Shown here: positions 37,419 to 46,978 of the stretch, piece by piece
How positions within the stretch are numbered: position 1 is the stretch's first letter
How the letters are laid out: every line of letters begins with the position of its first letter
Assembly (NCBI RefSeq): GCF_900090305.1
Contig: NZ_LT607751.1
Span: 558,001 to 622,000, forward strand
Direction: 5' to 3'
Length of the DNA stretch: 64,000 nt
Source of the DNA: Micromonospora siamensis
Lineage (GTDB): Bacteria > Actinomycetota > Actinomycetes > Mycobacteriales > Micromonosporaceae
Notes under the pieces: generated by a model
Told to the model about the DNA's origin: nothing
The model's input: only the letters and a program-made list of their open reading frames with translations
Database searches by the model: none
Position numbers and translations under genes: made by a program

Positions 37419-38102
37419 GTGACCGAGGCCAGCGACCTGGACCTGATCCGCGCCCACGTGGCCGGTGATCGGGACGCCTTCACCGAGCTCTTCCACCGGC
37501 ACCGGGACCGGCTCTGGGCGGTCGCCCTGCGTACCCTCGGCGACCGCGAGGAGGCCGCCGACGCGCTGCAGGACGCGCTGCTCTCCGCGCACCGGGCCGC
37601 GGCCCGCTTCCGCGGTGACTCGGCGGTCACCACCTGGCTGCACCGGATCGTGGTGAACGCCTGCCTGGACCGGATCCGTCGCCGGCAGGCGCACCCGACC
37701 GTCCCGCTGCCCGACGGCAGCCGTACCGACGCAGACGGCCGGCCGACCGGGGTGGAGCCGGCCGCCCCGGTCCAGGACCACGACACCGCGCTGGTGGTCC
37801 GGCAGGCGCTCGCCGCGCTCCCCGCGGAGCAGCGGGCGGCGCTGGTCCTGGTCGACGTGCAGGGCTACCCGGTGGCCGAGGTGGCCCGGATCCTCGGCGT
37901 GGCCGAGGGCACGGTGAAGAGCCGCTGCGCGCGCGGCCGGGCCCGGCTCGCCACACTCCTGGGTCATCTGCGCACCGGCTCCGACGAGGCCGCCCCGGCT
38001 TCCGGCGTGCCCGAGGTCACCTCGGGGAACCGCCGGCCCCCGCAGGGCGTCGGATCGGGGCCGGGGCGGTCCCGGCACGGCACCGGCGAGGAGGAGACGT
38101 GA
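37419..38102 (+). CDS. sigM: ECF RNA polymerase sigma factor, SigM type
   Basis: A 227-aa group 4 sigma factor. Region 2 is FTELFHRHRDRLWAVALRTLGDREEAADALQDALL with TTWLHRIVVNACLDRIRRR. Region 4 is LVDVQGYPVAEVARILGVAEGTVKSRCARGRARL. The position between the murJ block and trxB matches mycobacterial SigM. GTG at 37419. The stop overlaps the anti-sigma GTG as GTGA. Confidence 0.9.
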   Translation: MTEASDLDLIRAHVAGDRDAFTELFHRHRDRLWAVALRTLGDREEAADALQDALLSAHRAAARFRGDSAVTTWLHRIVVNACLDRIRRRQAHPTVPLPDGSRTDADGRPTGVEPAAPVQDHDTALVVRQALAALPAEQRAALVLVDVQGYPVAEVARILGVAEGTVKSRCARGRARLATLLGHLRTGSDEAAPASGVPEVTSGNRRPPQGVGSGPGRSRHGTGEEET

Positions 38103-39238
38103 CGTCCGGGGACTTCAGCCAGGTCGACCACGACCTGCTCGCCGACTTCGTCGGTGGGGCGCTGGAGGGTACGCCCGAGCAGGCGACCGTCAACCGGCTG
38201 GTCGACGAGGACGCCGCCTGGTCCACGGCGTACGCCCGGCTGCTCGCCGCCCTGCCGCAGGTGCACGACGACCTGGCCCGGTGGGCCGCCGGTCCCGCCC
38301 CGGAGATGCCGCTGGCCGTGACGGAACGGATCGCCGCCGCGCTGGCCGGCGCCGGACCGGCCCCGGTCGGTACGGCCGACCTTCCGCGCCAGCCGGGACC
38401 GGGCACCCCACGTCCGGCGGCCGACGAGCCGGCCCGCCCGGCGGGCGACCTCGACCATGCCCACCCGGACGACACCCGCTCCACCGACGAGCTGGACGGT
38501 TCGCGCCCCGCCGGCGGTCCGCACACCGCCGACGAGCCGGACGGTCCGCGGCCGGCCGGGGAGCGGGGCGGGCAATCGGAGCGCGGCGACCGCGACCGGT
38601 CCCGGCCGGCGGGGGGCACCGGACCCGGGCGGCGGCGCCGGCGGTGGACCCGGCTCGCCGGTCCGGTGGCGCTCGCCGCGGCCGCCATGATGGGCGCCGG
38701 TCTCGGCGTCAACCAGCTGGTCCGCACCGAGAGCGGCGGCGACCGCGGCGCGCTCAGCGACGCCCCGGCTCCGGGGCAGGCGAGGACCGCCCTGGCCACC
38801 CCGTTCGGCGCGGCGGCCCCCCGCACCACGTACAGCGGCACCGACTGGACCCCGGCGGCGCTGGCCGGCGGCGTGCTCGGCGCGGGTGGGAGCCCGGCGG
38901 CCAAGCGGCCCCCGGCGGGCAAGCAGAGTCCGGCTGCCAAGCAGCCCGGCTTCCAGCCGGACTCCGAGAGCGACCACGGCCGGCTGGCGGGCCCCGGCAC
39001 GCTGGACCGGCTAACCGACCCGGCGGCGCTCGACACCTGCCTGGGCGAGATCACCACCGAGCACGGCGCCGGCCCGCTGACCGTCGACGTGGTCGACTAC
39101 GCGGCCTTCCAGGGAGCGCCGGCTCTGGTCGTCGGCTTCGTCGACGCGGCGGGGGCCCGGTGGGCCTGGGTCAGTGGGCCGGAGTGCGGCGTACCGGGTT
39201 CCGGCGCGGACACCCGCTACCGGTCCCGGGTAGGGTGA
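38099..39238 (+). CDS. Membrane anti-sigma factor for the adjacent ECF sigma
   Basis: A 379-aa protein. The N-terminal 80 residues (FSQVDHDLLADFVGGALEGTPEQ, LVDEDAAWSTAYARLL) resemble an anti-sigma helical domain. A long Pro/Asp-rich linker follows, one membrane helix lies near 195-215 (LAGPVALAAAAMMGAGLGV), and the exterior domain contains two Cys (DTCLGEITTE and GPECGVPGS) that might sense redox. It is translationally coupled to sigM after GAGGAGGAG, which supports a sigma/anti-sigma pair. Confidence 0.8.
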   Translation: MTSGDFSQVDHDLLADFVGGALEGTPEQATVNRLVDEDAAWSTAYARLLAALPQVHDDLARWAAGPAPEMPLAVTERIAAALAGAGPAPVGTADLPRQPGPGTPRPAADEPARPAGDLDHAHPDDTRSTDELDGSRPAGGPHTADEPDGPRPAGERGGQSERGDRDRSRPAGGTGPGRRRRRWTRLAGPVALAAAAMMGAGLGVNQLVRTESGGDRGALSDAPAPGQARTALATPFGAAAPRTTYSGTDWTPAALAGGVLGAGGSPAAKRPPAGKQSPAAKQPGFQPDSESDHGRLAGPGTLDRLTDPAALDTCLGEITTEHGAGPLTVDVVDYAAFQGAPALVVGFVDAAGARWAWVSGPECGVPGSGADTRYRSRVG

Positions 39239-39294
39239 GGACGCAACCGGACGTCCGCTTTCGCACGTGACGTGACCCACCGGACTGCCGGCTC

Positions 39295-39322
39295 GGGAAT
39301 CCCCGCTTCGTACGATGACGTT
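39295..39322 (+). promoter_or_regulatory. SigR/SigH-type promoter of trxB-trxA
   Basis: GGGAAT at 39295-39300 and GTT at 39320-39322 with a 19-base spacer match the actinobacterial disulfide-stress consensus GGGAAT-N18/19-GTT. The site is 105 bases before the trxB start, where such a promoter is expected. Confidence 0.7.
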
Positions 39323-39427
39323 CTGCAATTCAGTGGCCGGCCCCTCGGGTGCCGGCCCTCGCACCGGCATCGTCCCGGCGGCATGTCAGCCGGAACGGAT
39401 GGCGACCACACACATCGGGAGACGGCA

Positions 39428-40378
39428 GTGGACGAGGTCCGCAACCTGATCATCATCGGCTCCGGGCCGGCCGGTTACACGGCGGCGGTCTATGCCGCGC
39501 GCGCCAACCTGAAGCCGCTCGTCATCGAGGGCGTGCAGTCGGGTGGTGCCCTGATGACCACCACCGAGGTGGAGAACTTCCCCGGCTTCGCCGACGGCAT
39601 CCTCGGCCCCGAGCTGATGGACAACATGCGCAAGCAGGCCGAGCGGTTCGGCGCGGAGTTCCTGACCGACGACGTGACCCGGGTGGAGCTGGCCGACACC
39701 GGTCAGGTCGGCTCCGACGCGGTCAGCACCGTGTGGGTGGGTCAGACGGCGTACCGGGCGAAGGCGGTCATCCTCTCCACCGGTTCGGCCTGGCGCCCGC
39801 TGGGCGTGCCCGGCGAGCAGGAATACCTCGGCCACGGCGTGTCGTCCTGCGCGACCTGTGACGGCTTCTTCTTCCGCAACCAGCACATCGTGGTGGTCGG
39901 CGGCGGCGACTCCGCCATGGAGGAGGCGAGCTTCCTCACCCGGTTCGCCGAGTCGGTCACCATCATCCACCGCCGCGACTCGTTCCGGGCCAGCAAGATC
40001 ATGGCTGAGCGGGCGCTGGGCAACGACAAGATCAAGGTCGAGTGGAACAGCACCGTCGAGGAGGTCCTCGGCGACGACGGCAAGGTCAGCGGGGTCCGGG
40101 TCCGCAACGTGCACACCGGCGAGTCCAAGGTCCTCGACGTCACCGGCGTCTTCGTGGCGATCGGCCACGACCCGCGCAGCGAACTCTTCCGCGGCCAGGT
40201 CGACCTGGACGACGAGGGGTACGTGAAGGTGCAGGCGCCGAGCACCCGGACCAGCATCCCCGGTGTGTTCGCCGCCGGTGACGTGGTCGACCACACCTAC
40301 CGGCAGGCGATCACCGCGGCCGGCACCGGCTGCGCCGCCGCCCTGGACGCCGAGCGCTTCATCGCCACGCTGGGCTGA
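39428..40378 (+). CDS. trxB: Thioredoxin reductase
   Basis: A 316-aa FAD/NADPH enzyme that reduces thioredoxin. The FAD motif is [19 protein letters not shown], the redox pair is in [10 protein letters not shown], the NADPH motif is [12 protein letters not shown] and the C-terminal FAD loop is [11 protein letters not shown]. The GTG at 39428 follows GGGAGA and gives the normal start. Forms an operon with trxA, 46 bases apart. Confidence 0.97.
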   Translation: MDEVRNLIIIGSGPAGYTAAVYAARANLKPLVIEGVQSGGALMTTTEVENFPGFADGILGPELMDNMRKQAERFGAEFLTDDVTRVELADTGQVGSDAVSTVWVGQTAYRAKAVILSTGSAWRPLGVPGEQEYLGHGVSSCATCDGFFFRNQHIVVVGGGDSAMEEASFLTRFAESVTIIHRRDSFRASKIMAERALGNDKIKVEWNSTVEEVLGDDGKVSGVRVRNVHTGESKVLDVTGVFVAIGHDPRSELFRGQVDLDDEGYVKVQAPSTRTSIPGVFAAGDVVDHTYRQAITAAGTGCAAALDAERFIATLG

Positions 40379-40424
40379 ACAGCGCAGACAACGTAAGCAG
40401 AATCCCCCGAGGAGGAGGGTCATA

Positions 40425-40748
40425 GTGGGAGCAACAAAGGTCGTCACCGACGCCAGCTTCACCACCGACGTGCTGAAGTCCGACAAGCCGGTCCTGGTGG
40501 ACTTCTGGGCGGAGTGGTGCGGCCCGTGCCGCAAGGTGTCGCCGCTGCTGGAGGAGATCGCCGGCGAGATGGGTGACCAGGTCACCATCGTCAAGCTGAA
40601 CATCGACGAGAACCCGGAGACCGCCCGGGCGTACCGGGTGATGTCCGTGCCGACCCTCACCGTGTTCAAGAACGGCGAGCCGGTGCAGTCCATCGCCGGC
40701 GCGAAGCCCAAGGGCGAGCTCGTCCGGCTGATCGAGTCGGCGCTCTGA
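40425..40748 (+). CDS. trxA: Thioredoxin
   Basis: A 107-aa thioredoxin with active site FWAEWCGPCRKVSPLLEEI and the cis-Pro loop MSVPTLTVFKNG. The GTG at 40425 follows GAGGAGGAGG. It receives electrons from TrxB and reduces protein disulfides. Followed at once by a classic terminator. Confidence 0.97.
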   Translation: MGATKVVTDASFTTDVLKSDKPVLVDFWAEWCGPCRKVSPLLEEIAGEMGDQVTIVKLNIDENPETARAYRVMSVPTLTVFKNGEPVQSIAGAKPKGELVRLIESAL

Positions 40749-40764
40749 CCCGACCTGTACCTCA

Positions 40765-40808
40765 CCGGAACCCCGCACCCGATCCACGGTGCGGGGTTCC
40801 GGCTTTTT
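40765..40808 (+). terminator. Rho-independent terminator of trxBA
   Basis: A perfect 15-bp stem (40765-40779 with 40788-40802), 8-base loop, then CTTTTT. The best intrinsic terminator in the window. Confidence 0.95.
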
Positions 40809-40987
40809 CCGGCCTGACCTGCGCCGACCCGGCACCCTCGGTGCCCGGCAGCGCTTAGCCTCAACCCGGGGCGACCGAGCGACGGCCCGCCCCCGGAGGC
40901 GTCCGGGCGGCGGAGCGCCACCGGCGTCGGCGTCCGGCCCGCGACCCGCGGGCCCGGCCGGCACCCGCGCAGCAGAGGGGGTCGAGC

Positions 40988-42157
40988 GTGCGTCCCATCC
41001 GACCCGGTGACCGTGGACCGGCGGTGACGGAGATCCGTACCGTCCTGACCGGCCTCGACCTGCTCGCCCCGGCCACCGGCGGGGACTGCGACGACTTCGA
41101 CCCGGCGACCGAGCGGGCCGTCCGCGCCTTCCAGCAGTCGCGCGGGCTCAGCGTCGACGGGCGGGTCGGCGCGGAGACCTGGCGGGCGCTCGACCAGGCC
41201 CGCTGGCGGCTCGGCGCCCGCACCCTCTACCACGCGGTGCCCGAGCCGCTCACCGGCGAGGACGTCCGGTCGCTCCAGGAGCGGCTGCTGGAGATGGGGT
41301 ACGACGTGGGCCGCGCCGACGCGATCTACGGCGTACGCACCGCCCGGGCCGTGGCGCAGTTCCAGCGGGAGGTGGGCCTGAAGCCGGACGGGTCGTGCGG
41401 GCCGTACACGATGGGGGCGCTGCGCCGGCTCGGCCGCAAGGTGGTCGGCGGCCGGCCGCAGTGGCTGCGCGAGTCCGACGCGATCCGGCAGTCCGGTCCC
41501 ACCCTGGTCGGCCGGACCGTGGTGATCGACCCGGGCCACGGCGGCACCGACCCCGGCCAGGTGGTCCCCGACGGTCCGCTGCGCTGGACCGAGGCGGACC
41601 TGGTGCACGACCTGGCCAGCCGGCTGGAGGGGCGGCTGGCGGCCTCCGGCGTACGCGTGCAGCTCACCCGCGGCCCGGCGCCCCGCACCTGCCTGCCGGA
41701 CGCCGACCGGGCGGAACTGGCCAACTCGCTCGGCGCCGACGTGTTCATCTCGCTGCACACCGACGGGCACGCCAACCCGACCGCCGAGGGGGTGGCCACC
41801 TACCACTACGGGACGACCGACAACGGGGTCACCTCGGCGACCGGTGAGCGGCTCGCCGGGCTGGTGCAGCGGGAGATCGTCGCCCGCACCGGGCTGCGCG
41901 ACTGCCGCACCCACGCCAAGACCTGGGACCTGCTGCGGTTGACCCGGATGCCCGCGGTCCGCGTCGAGGTCGGCTACCTCACCTCGCCCGCCGACCGGGC
42001 CCGCCTGGTCGACCCCCGGTTCCGGGACCGGGTGGCCGAGGCGATCGTCGCCGCCGTGCAGCGGATGTACCTGCCGGACGAGCGGGACGTGCCGACCGGC
42101 TCGATCGACGTGAGCGAGCTGCGCGCGGTGGTCACCGCCGGCACGGTGGTCGACTGA
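40988..42157 (+). CDS. cwlM: CwlM-like N-acetylmuramoyl-L-alanine amidase family protein
   Basis: A 389-aa protein without signal peptide. Two peptidoglycan-binding repeats come first (about 5-70: ERAVRAFQQSRGLSVDGRVG; about 80-140: ARAVAQFQREVGLKPDG). An amidase_3 domain with zinc-site segments VIDPGHGGTDPG, WTEADLVHDLA and ISLHTDGHANP follows. In mycobacteria CwlM is cytoplasmic and, once phosphorylated by PknB, activates MurA. The lack of a secretion signal fits that role. GTG at 40988. Confidence 0.9.
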   Translation: MRPIRPGDRGPAVTEIRTVLTGLDLLAPATGGDCDDFDPATERAVRAFQQSRGLSVDGRVGAETWRALDQARWRLGARTLYHAVPEPLTGEDVRSLQERLLEMGYDVGRADAIYGVRTARAVAQFQREVGLKPDGSCGPYTMGALRRLGRKVVGGRPQWLRESDAIRQSGPTLVGRTVVIDPGHGGTDPGQVVPDGPLRWTEADLVHDLASRLEGRLAASGVRVQLTRGPAPRTCLPDADRAELANSLGADVFISLHTDGHANPTAEGVATYHYGTTDNGVTSATGERLAGLVQREIVARTGLRDCRTHAKTWDLLRLTRMPAVRVEVGYLTSPADRARLVDPRFRDRVAEAIVAAVQRMYLPDERDVPTGSIDVSELRAVVTAGTVVD

Positions 42158-42205
42158 CCTGGTCCGCCGCCGCCGGCCCAGGTGGGCGGAACTCGCGGGG
42201 CCCGG

Positions 42206-42871
42206 TCAGCCGGTGGTGGAGCGGGTGGCCGGGGCCGGGCGTACCGGGCGGAGCAGGGTCTCCGGGCTCATCGAGCCGAGCAGCTTCTCCAGCGCGTACT
42301 CGACGTCGGACTTCCAGGACAGCGCCGTCCGCAGCTCCAGCCGCAGCCGGGGGTGGCGGGGGTGCGGGCGGACCGTCTTGAAGCCCACCGACAGGAAGAA
42401 GTCGGCCGGGGCGACACAGCCGCCCACCAGGTCGTCCACGTCGCCGAACTTCGCGTCGCCGAACGCCTCGATCGCCTTGATGCCACGCTTGGTGAGATCC
42501 CGGGCGACGCCCTGGACCAGCATCCGGCCCAACCCGCCGCCGGCGAACGCCGGAACCACGTGCGCCGTCATCAGCAGCGCCGCGTCGGCGGAGACCGGAG
42601 AGGTGGGAAACGCCATCGAGCGGGGGACGTAGGCGGGTGGGGCGTACATGACGAAACCGGCGGGCATGCCGTCGACGTACGCCAGCTTGCCGCAGGAACC
42701 CCACTCCAGCAGCGTCTGGGAGACCCAGGCCTCCTTCTCCAGCCCCGGGTCGCCGGCCGCGCAGGCCCGCTCGGCGGAAACCGGATCAAGCTCCCAGAAG
42801 ACGCAGCGCCGGCACGGACGAGGCAGATCCTCCAACGTGTCGAGGGTCAGGCTGACCAGACGTCGCGACAT
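42206..42871 (-). CDS. GNAT-family acetyltransferase
   Basis: A 221-aa protein with GNAT features: a hydrophobic strand before AFAGGGLGRMLVQGVARDL, the acetyl-CoA loop, and FFLSVGFKTVRPHPRHPRLRLEL at the end. The N-terminus has a small Cys motif (RPCRRCVFWELDP). The position between cwlM and parB matches Rv3916c of M. tuberculosis, also uncharacterised. ATG at 42871. Substrate unknown. Confidence 0.85.
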   Translation of the reverse strand: MSRRLVSLTLDTLEDLPRPCRRCVFWELDPVSAERACAAGDPGLEKEAWVSQTLLEWGSCGKLAYVDGMPAGFVMYAPPAYVPRSMAFPTSPVSADAALLMTAHVVPAFAGGGLGRMLVQGVARDLTKRGIKAIEAFGDAKFGDVDDLVGGCVAPADFFLSVGFKTVRPHPRHPRLRLELRTALSWKSDVEYALEKLLGSMSPETLLRPVRPAPATRSTTG

Positions 42872-43217
42872 TGGCGCATCCCCACAATAGGCTCGGAGGT
42901 GAAGACCACCGCGGTACGACGCCGCCGCCTTCCTGCCCCCCGACGAGCGATCGTACGCCGTCACCCGACCGTACGGGAGGGGACGCGCGAACGCCCACCG
43001 GAACGGGCCGACCGCCGACCACTCCGGTTCGGCCCGTCTGGTGCCGCGCCGCGACCCGGAGCAGTCGTCCGGCATGTGGAAGACCACCACGTCACCGGGC
43101 TGATGGCCGGGAGGCGCGACTAGGATCGACAGACCGGCGCCCGCGCCGCCATGGTCGCCGGCGGCCCGGGTACCAACCCGGGTGGGGAGCCACCCCACAC
43201 GCGATCGAGGTGATGTC

Positions 43218-44531
43218 ATGACCGGCACGACGCTCGACGACTACACCGACCGGTACGCCCGGCGGGTCCGCGGGATGACCGCCTCGGAGATCCGGGCGCT
43301 CTTCGCCGTGGCCAGCCGGCCGGAGGTCGTCTCGCTCGCCGGTGGCGCCCCCTACATCGCCGCGCTGCCGCTGGACGCGGTCGGCGAGATGCTCGGCCGG
43401 CTCGGCTCCGAGCACGGCGCCACCACCCTCCAGTACGGCATCGGCCAGGGCACCCTGGAGCTGCGCGAGCGGATCTGTGAGGTGATGGCGCTCTCCGGCA
43501 TCGACGCGTCCTGCGGCGCCTCACCGGACGACGTGGTGGTGACCGTCGGCGGCCAGCAGGCGCTCGACCTGGTGGCCCGACTCTTCCTCGACCCGGGCGA
43601 CGTGGTGCTCGCCGAGGGGCCGACCTACGTCGGCGCGCTCGGGGTGTTCCAGGCCGCCCAGGCACAGGTGGCGCACGTGCCCATGGACGACGAGGGGCTG
43701 ATCCCGGAGGCGCTGGAGGTGGCCATCGCCGACCTGGCCCGCGCCGGCCGGCGGGTCAAGTTCCTCTACACCATCCCCACCTACCAGAACCCCGCCGGCG
43801 TCACGCTGAGCGAGGAGCGCCGGGAGCGGGTGCTGGACATCTGCGAGCGCGCCGGACTGCTCGTGGTGGAGGACGACCCGTACGGTCAGCTGGGCTTCGA
43901 GACGGAGGCCCCCCGGCCGCTGCGGGCCCGCCGCCGCGAAGGGGTGTTCTACCTCAGCACCTTCTCCAAGACCTTCGCCCCCGGCCTGCGGGTCGGCTGG
44001 ATCCTCGCCCCGCACGCCGTCCGCGACAAGCTGGTCATCGCCAGCGAGGCGCAGATCCTCTGCCCCAGCGCGTACGCCCAGGCGGCCGTCACCACGTACC
44101 TCTCCACCATGCCGTGGCGGGAGCAGCTCAAGACGTACCGCGAGGTCTACCGGGAGCGCCGGGACGCGATGCTCGACGCGCTGGACGACATGATGCCGGC
44201 CGGGACGACGTGGACCACCCCCGGTGGCGGCCTCTTCGTCTGGGCCACCCTGCCCGAGGGCCTGGACGCCAAGGCGATGATGCCCCGCGCCATCGCCGCC
44301 CGCGTCGCGTACGTGCCGGGCACCGGCTTCTACGCCGACGGTTCCGGCAGCGGCAACATCCGCCTGAACTTCTCGTTCCCGTCCCCGGAGCGGATCCGGG
44401 AGGGGGTCCGCCGGCTGGCCGGCGTGATGGAGCAGGACATCGCCATGCGCCGGGTCTTCGGCCAGGTGGACCGTCCCGGAGTGCGGCGCGGCCGTCCCGG
44501 CGCGGACACTCCCGGACCCGACTTGGCATGA
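43218..44531 (+). CDS. PLP-dependent aminotransferase (class I/II)
   Basis: A 437-aa fold-type I enzyme resembling the aminotransferase half of MocR and 2-aminoadipate aminotransferases. The cofactor Lys is K251 in STFSKTFAPGLRVGW. The domain also has GGQQALDLVARLFLDPGD, TIPTYQNPAGVTLS and VVEDDPYGQLGFE. The ATG at 43218 follows GAGGTGAT. Substrate not predictable; it is co-directional with the ddl-like gene 7 bases downstream. Confidence 0.88.
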   Translation: MTGTTLDDYTDRYARRVRGMTASEIRALFAVASRPEVVSLAGGAPYIAALPLDAVGEMLGRLGSEHGATTLQYGIGQGTLELRERICEVMALSGIDASCGASPDDVVVTVGGQQALDLVARLFLDPGDVVLAEGPTYVGALGVFQAAQAQVAHVPMDDEGLIPEALEVAIADLARAGRRVKFLYTIPTYQNPAGVTLSEERRERVLDICERAGLLVVEDDPYGQLGFETEAPRPLRARRREGVFYLSTFSKTFAPGLRVGWILAPHAVRDKLVIASEAQILCPSAYAQAAVTTYLSTMPWREQLKTYREVYRERRDAMLDALDDMMPAGTTWTTPGGGLFVWATLPEGLDAKAMMPRAIAARVAYVPGTGFYADGSGSGNIRLNFSFPSPERIREGVRRLAGVMEQDIAMRRVFGQVDRPGVRRGRPGADTPGPDLA

Positions 44532-44538
44532 TTCCGGC

Positions 44539-45537
44539 ATGGCTGCCACCTCCGCTTCGCCGTCGCCGGTGACCGACCCCGCCACCACGACCGACCTGCG
44601 CGTCCTGGTGCTCGCCGGTGGGCTCTCCTACGAACGGGACGTCTCCCTGCGCTCCGGACGACGGGTCCTCGACGCGCTGCGCGGAGCCGGCGTGGAGGCC
44701 GAGCTGCGGGACGCCGACGTGGCCCTGCTGCCCGCGCTGGCCGCCGACCCCCCGGACGCCGTGGTGATCGCCCTGCACGGTGCCACCGGCGAGGACGGCT
44801 CGCTGCGCGGCGTGCTCGACCTGTGCGACGTGCCCTACGTCGGCTGCGACGCCCGCGCCTCCCGGCTGGCCTGGGACAAGCCGTCCGCCAAGGCGGTGCT
44901 CCGGGAGGCCGGCATCCCCACCCCCGACTGGGTGGCGTTGCCGCACGACCGCTTCTCCGAGCTGGGCGCCGTCGCAGTGCTGGACCGGATCGTCGACCGG
45001 TTGGGGCTGCCCCTGATGGTGAAGCCGGCCCAGGGCGGTTCGGGTCTGGGCGCCGCCGTGGTCCGGGACGCCGCGGCGCTGCCCGCCGCGATGGTCGGCT
45101 GTTTCGCGTACGACTCGACGGCTCTGGTGGAGCGGTACGTGCCAGGTATGGACGTGGCCGTGTCGGTGCTGGACCTGGGCGACGGTCCGCAGGCCCTGCC
45201 CGCCGTGGAGATCGTCCCCCGCAACGGCGTGTACGACTACGCGGCCCGCTACACCGCCGGCCGTACCACCTGGCACGCCCCGGCCCGGTTGGAGCCGCAG
45301 GTGGCCGGCGCGGTGGCCGAGGTCGCGCTCGCCGCCCACCGGGCGCTCGGGCTCCGGGACCTCTCCCGGGTCGACCTGATCGTCGACACGGACGGCCGGC
45401 CGCACGTGCTGGAGGTCAACGTGTCACCCGGCATGACGGAGACCTCGCTCCTGCCGCTCGCCGTCCAGGCCGGGAGCCTGGACTTCGGCAAGGTGCTGGG
45501 CACCCTGGTGACCCGGGCCGCCTCCCGCCGCCGGTAG
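44539..45537 (+). CDS. D-alanine-D-alanine ligase family ATP-grasp protein
   Basis: A 332-aa ATP-grasp enzyme: LVLAGGLSYERDVSLRSGRRV, IALHGATGEDGSLRGVLDL, the ATP-grasp segment LPLMVKPAQGGSGLGAAVV, and the metal-binding HVLEVNVSPGMTETSLLP. It would make D-Ala-D-Ala for peptidoglycan, though a second paralogue often exists in actinomycetes and may be the main ddl. ATG at 44539, close behind the aminotransferase. Confidence 0.87.
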   Translation: MAATSASPSPVTDPATTTDLRVLVLAGGLSYERDVSLRSGRRVLDALRGAGVEAELRDADVALLPALAADPPDAVVIALHGATGEDGSLRGVLDLCDVPYVGCDARASRLAWDKPSAKAVLREAGIPTPDWVALPHDRFSELGAVAVLDRIVDRLGLPLMVKPAQGGSGLGAAVVRDAAALPAAMVGCFAYDSTALVERYVPGMDVAVSVLDLGDGPQALPAVEIVPRNGVYDYAARYTAGRTTWHAPARLEPQVAGAVAEVALAAHRALGLRDLSRVDLIVDTDGRPHVLEVNVSPGMTETSLLPLAVQAGSLDFGKVLGTLVTRAASRRR

Positions 45538-45577
45538 TCCAGCGGCGGGTCGGCGCGCGGCGGTCCACCGACCTGGG

Positions 45578-46339
45578 TCAGTTCGCGGCCTCGGGGTCGG
45601 CGCTCGCCGGGCCCCTTGCCTCCCTCGTCGGCTCCTCGGCCGACGGATTTTCCTCGACCGGATCGGGGCCGGCCTCCTCGGCGGCCTCGATGACCGAGGT
45701 CGGCTCGCCGTCGGCGACATCGACCGGAGCGGTCCCGGAGCCCGAAAAGCTCGACGGGGCCTGCCACTGGATGCGCGGCGGTTCGGCCAGCGGACGACCA
45801 CCGAACTCGGCCAGCCAGGCCGCCACCATGGCGAGGTTCTCCCGCCACCGCGATTCGGGAATGGCCGGCAGGATCGAGTCCCAGAGCGGGAGGAAGGTGC
45901 CCCGGAGCTGGAGCTGCCCGTACGGCCGGGCGAGGAACCACATGTGCAGGTGCGCGGAGCCGTCACCCCAGCGGTTGACGTGTACCCGGGCCACTCCGTC
46001 GAGGGACCGGATGGCCCGCTCCAGGCGTACCGTCATGACGCCGAGTTCGGCGGCCAGCAGGTTCGGCAGGTCCCCGAGGTCCAGGTGCGACCGGGACTCC
46101 AGGATCAGCACCATCGGCAGGCCCGTCGGCCGGTCCATGGCGCGAACCCGCCAGCGTTCACCCACCCAGATGTACGCCTCGTCCGGCGCGTTGCAGGCGG
46201 TGCACTCGCGGTGGCCCTCGCCCTTGCGGGGCGGCTCGGCATCGACCGGCTCATCGAGCGGCTTGACGCGGATGTCGCCCTCGAAGGGGAACGAGGGCCA
46301 CTGGGTGAAGTCCGGAACTTCGGCAGGGGTGTCGGGCAC
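45578..46339 (-). CDS. Unknown protein with HIT-like segment
   Basis: A 253-aa protein. It has CTACNAPDEAYIWVGERWRV near 45-65 and VHVNRWGDGSAHLHMWFLARP near 120-140, which resembles the histidine stretch of HIT-family nucleotide hydrolases but lacks the full HxHxH. The last 70 residues are acidic and disordered. Start is a GTG at 46339. Function unknown; the HIT relation is tentative. Confidence 0.7.
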   Translation of the reverse strand: MPDTPAEVPDFTQWPSFPFEGDIRVKPLDEPVDAEPPRKGEGHRECTACNAPDEAYIWVGERWRVRAMDRPTGLPMVLILESRSHLDLGDLPNLLAAELGVMTVRLERAIRSLDGVARVHVNRWGDGSAHLHMWFLARPYGQLQLRGTFLPLWDSILPAIPESRWRENLAMVAAWLAEFGGRPLAEPPRIQWQAPSSFSGSGTAPVDVADGEPTSVIEAAEEAGPDPVEENPSAEEPTREARGPASADPEAAN

Positions 46340-46521
46340 GAGGCTGACCCTAACCGAGCAGACGATCGCTGTCCCTACCGGAAATCGGCCGACGTGCCCT
46401 ACCGCAGTGACTCCGGGAAGGGGGAGCCGTCGGGCTCGCCGATGGGCCGGGGCGCACGCGGCGGACGCTTCGCTGAAGGAGCCGGAAACCGGGTTCGCTC
46501 AGCCCGTGGATGCCCTCAGAG

Positions 46522-46635
46522 TTATCCACAGGGGTTTTCCACAGGCATCGCTGTTTCACGTGAAACCCCGCGTAAAACGGGGTCCCGGCCTGTGGATGAA
46601 GTGGTGTGGGGTGACTCTCGACGGCTTGTGGACGA
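46522..46635. promoter_or_regulatory. DnaA-box cluster enclosing a parS site
   Basis: TTATCCACA (46522-46530, perfect), TTTTCCACA (46535-46543), and on the other strand TCATCCACA (46591-46599) and TCGTCCACA (46627-46635). The parS at 46552-46567 lies in the middle. Confidence 0.65.
46552..46567. other. parS site 1
   Basis: TGTTTCACGTGAAACC, a 15/16 match to the chromosomal parS consensus; binds ParB. Confidence 0.95.
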
Positions 46636-46856
46636 GACGGTGGCCGTGCTCCGCCGACGCCTCGGAAGTCCCCAGTCCCGCACGGATCTGACCGGTCGGA
46701 TGCGCCCTTCCTTCCTAACGAACGAGGCGCCGATCGGTGGCCCTCTCGGGCCGCAGGCGTGCGCCTGCCCTTCGGGTGGTCATCCGGGAGGCGTGACGGC
46801 ACGCGCATCCTGTTGTGGCTCTGCCGGCGGCCGGCGCGGAACCGAGCACCATCCCC

Positions 46857-46872
46857 TGTTTCACGTGAAACG
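46857..46872. other. parS site 2
   Basis: TGTTTCACGTGAAACG, containing the perfect 14-base core palindrome; lies about 110 bases left of the IS. Confidence 0.95.
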
Positions 46873-46978
46873 GCGGGGGCAGGTCGCGGAAGCTGCACCT
46901 GCGGCGCGGCACTGCCTCCTTCCTGGCACCGTGCGCTCCCCGAGCAGGTCCGGCCTGAGGCCTGGCCGTCAGGCCTCA

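Larger units (their letters stand above)
46340..46978. promoter_or_regulatory. Non-coding segregation/DnaA-box region left of the IS
   Basis: Between the HIT-like gene and the IS. It holds parS sites at 46552 and 46857 and DnaA boxes at 46522-46530 (perfect), 46535-46543, 46591-46599 and 46627-46635. No reading frame looks coding. Confidence 0.75.
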
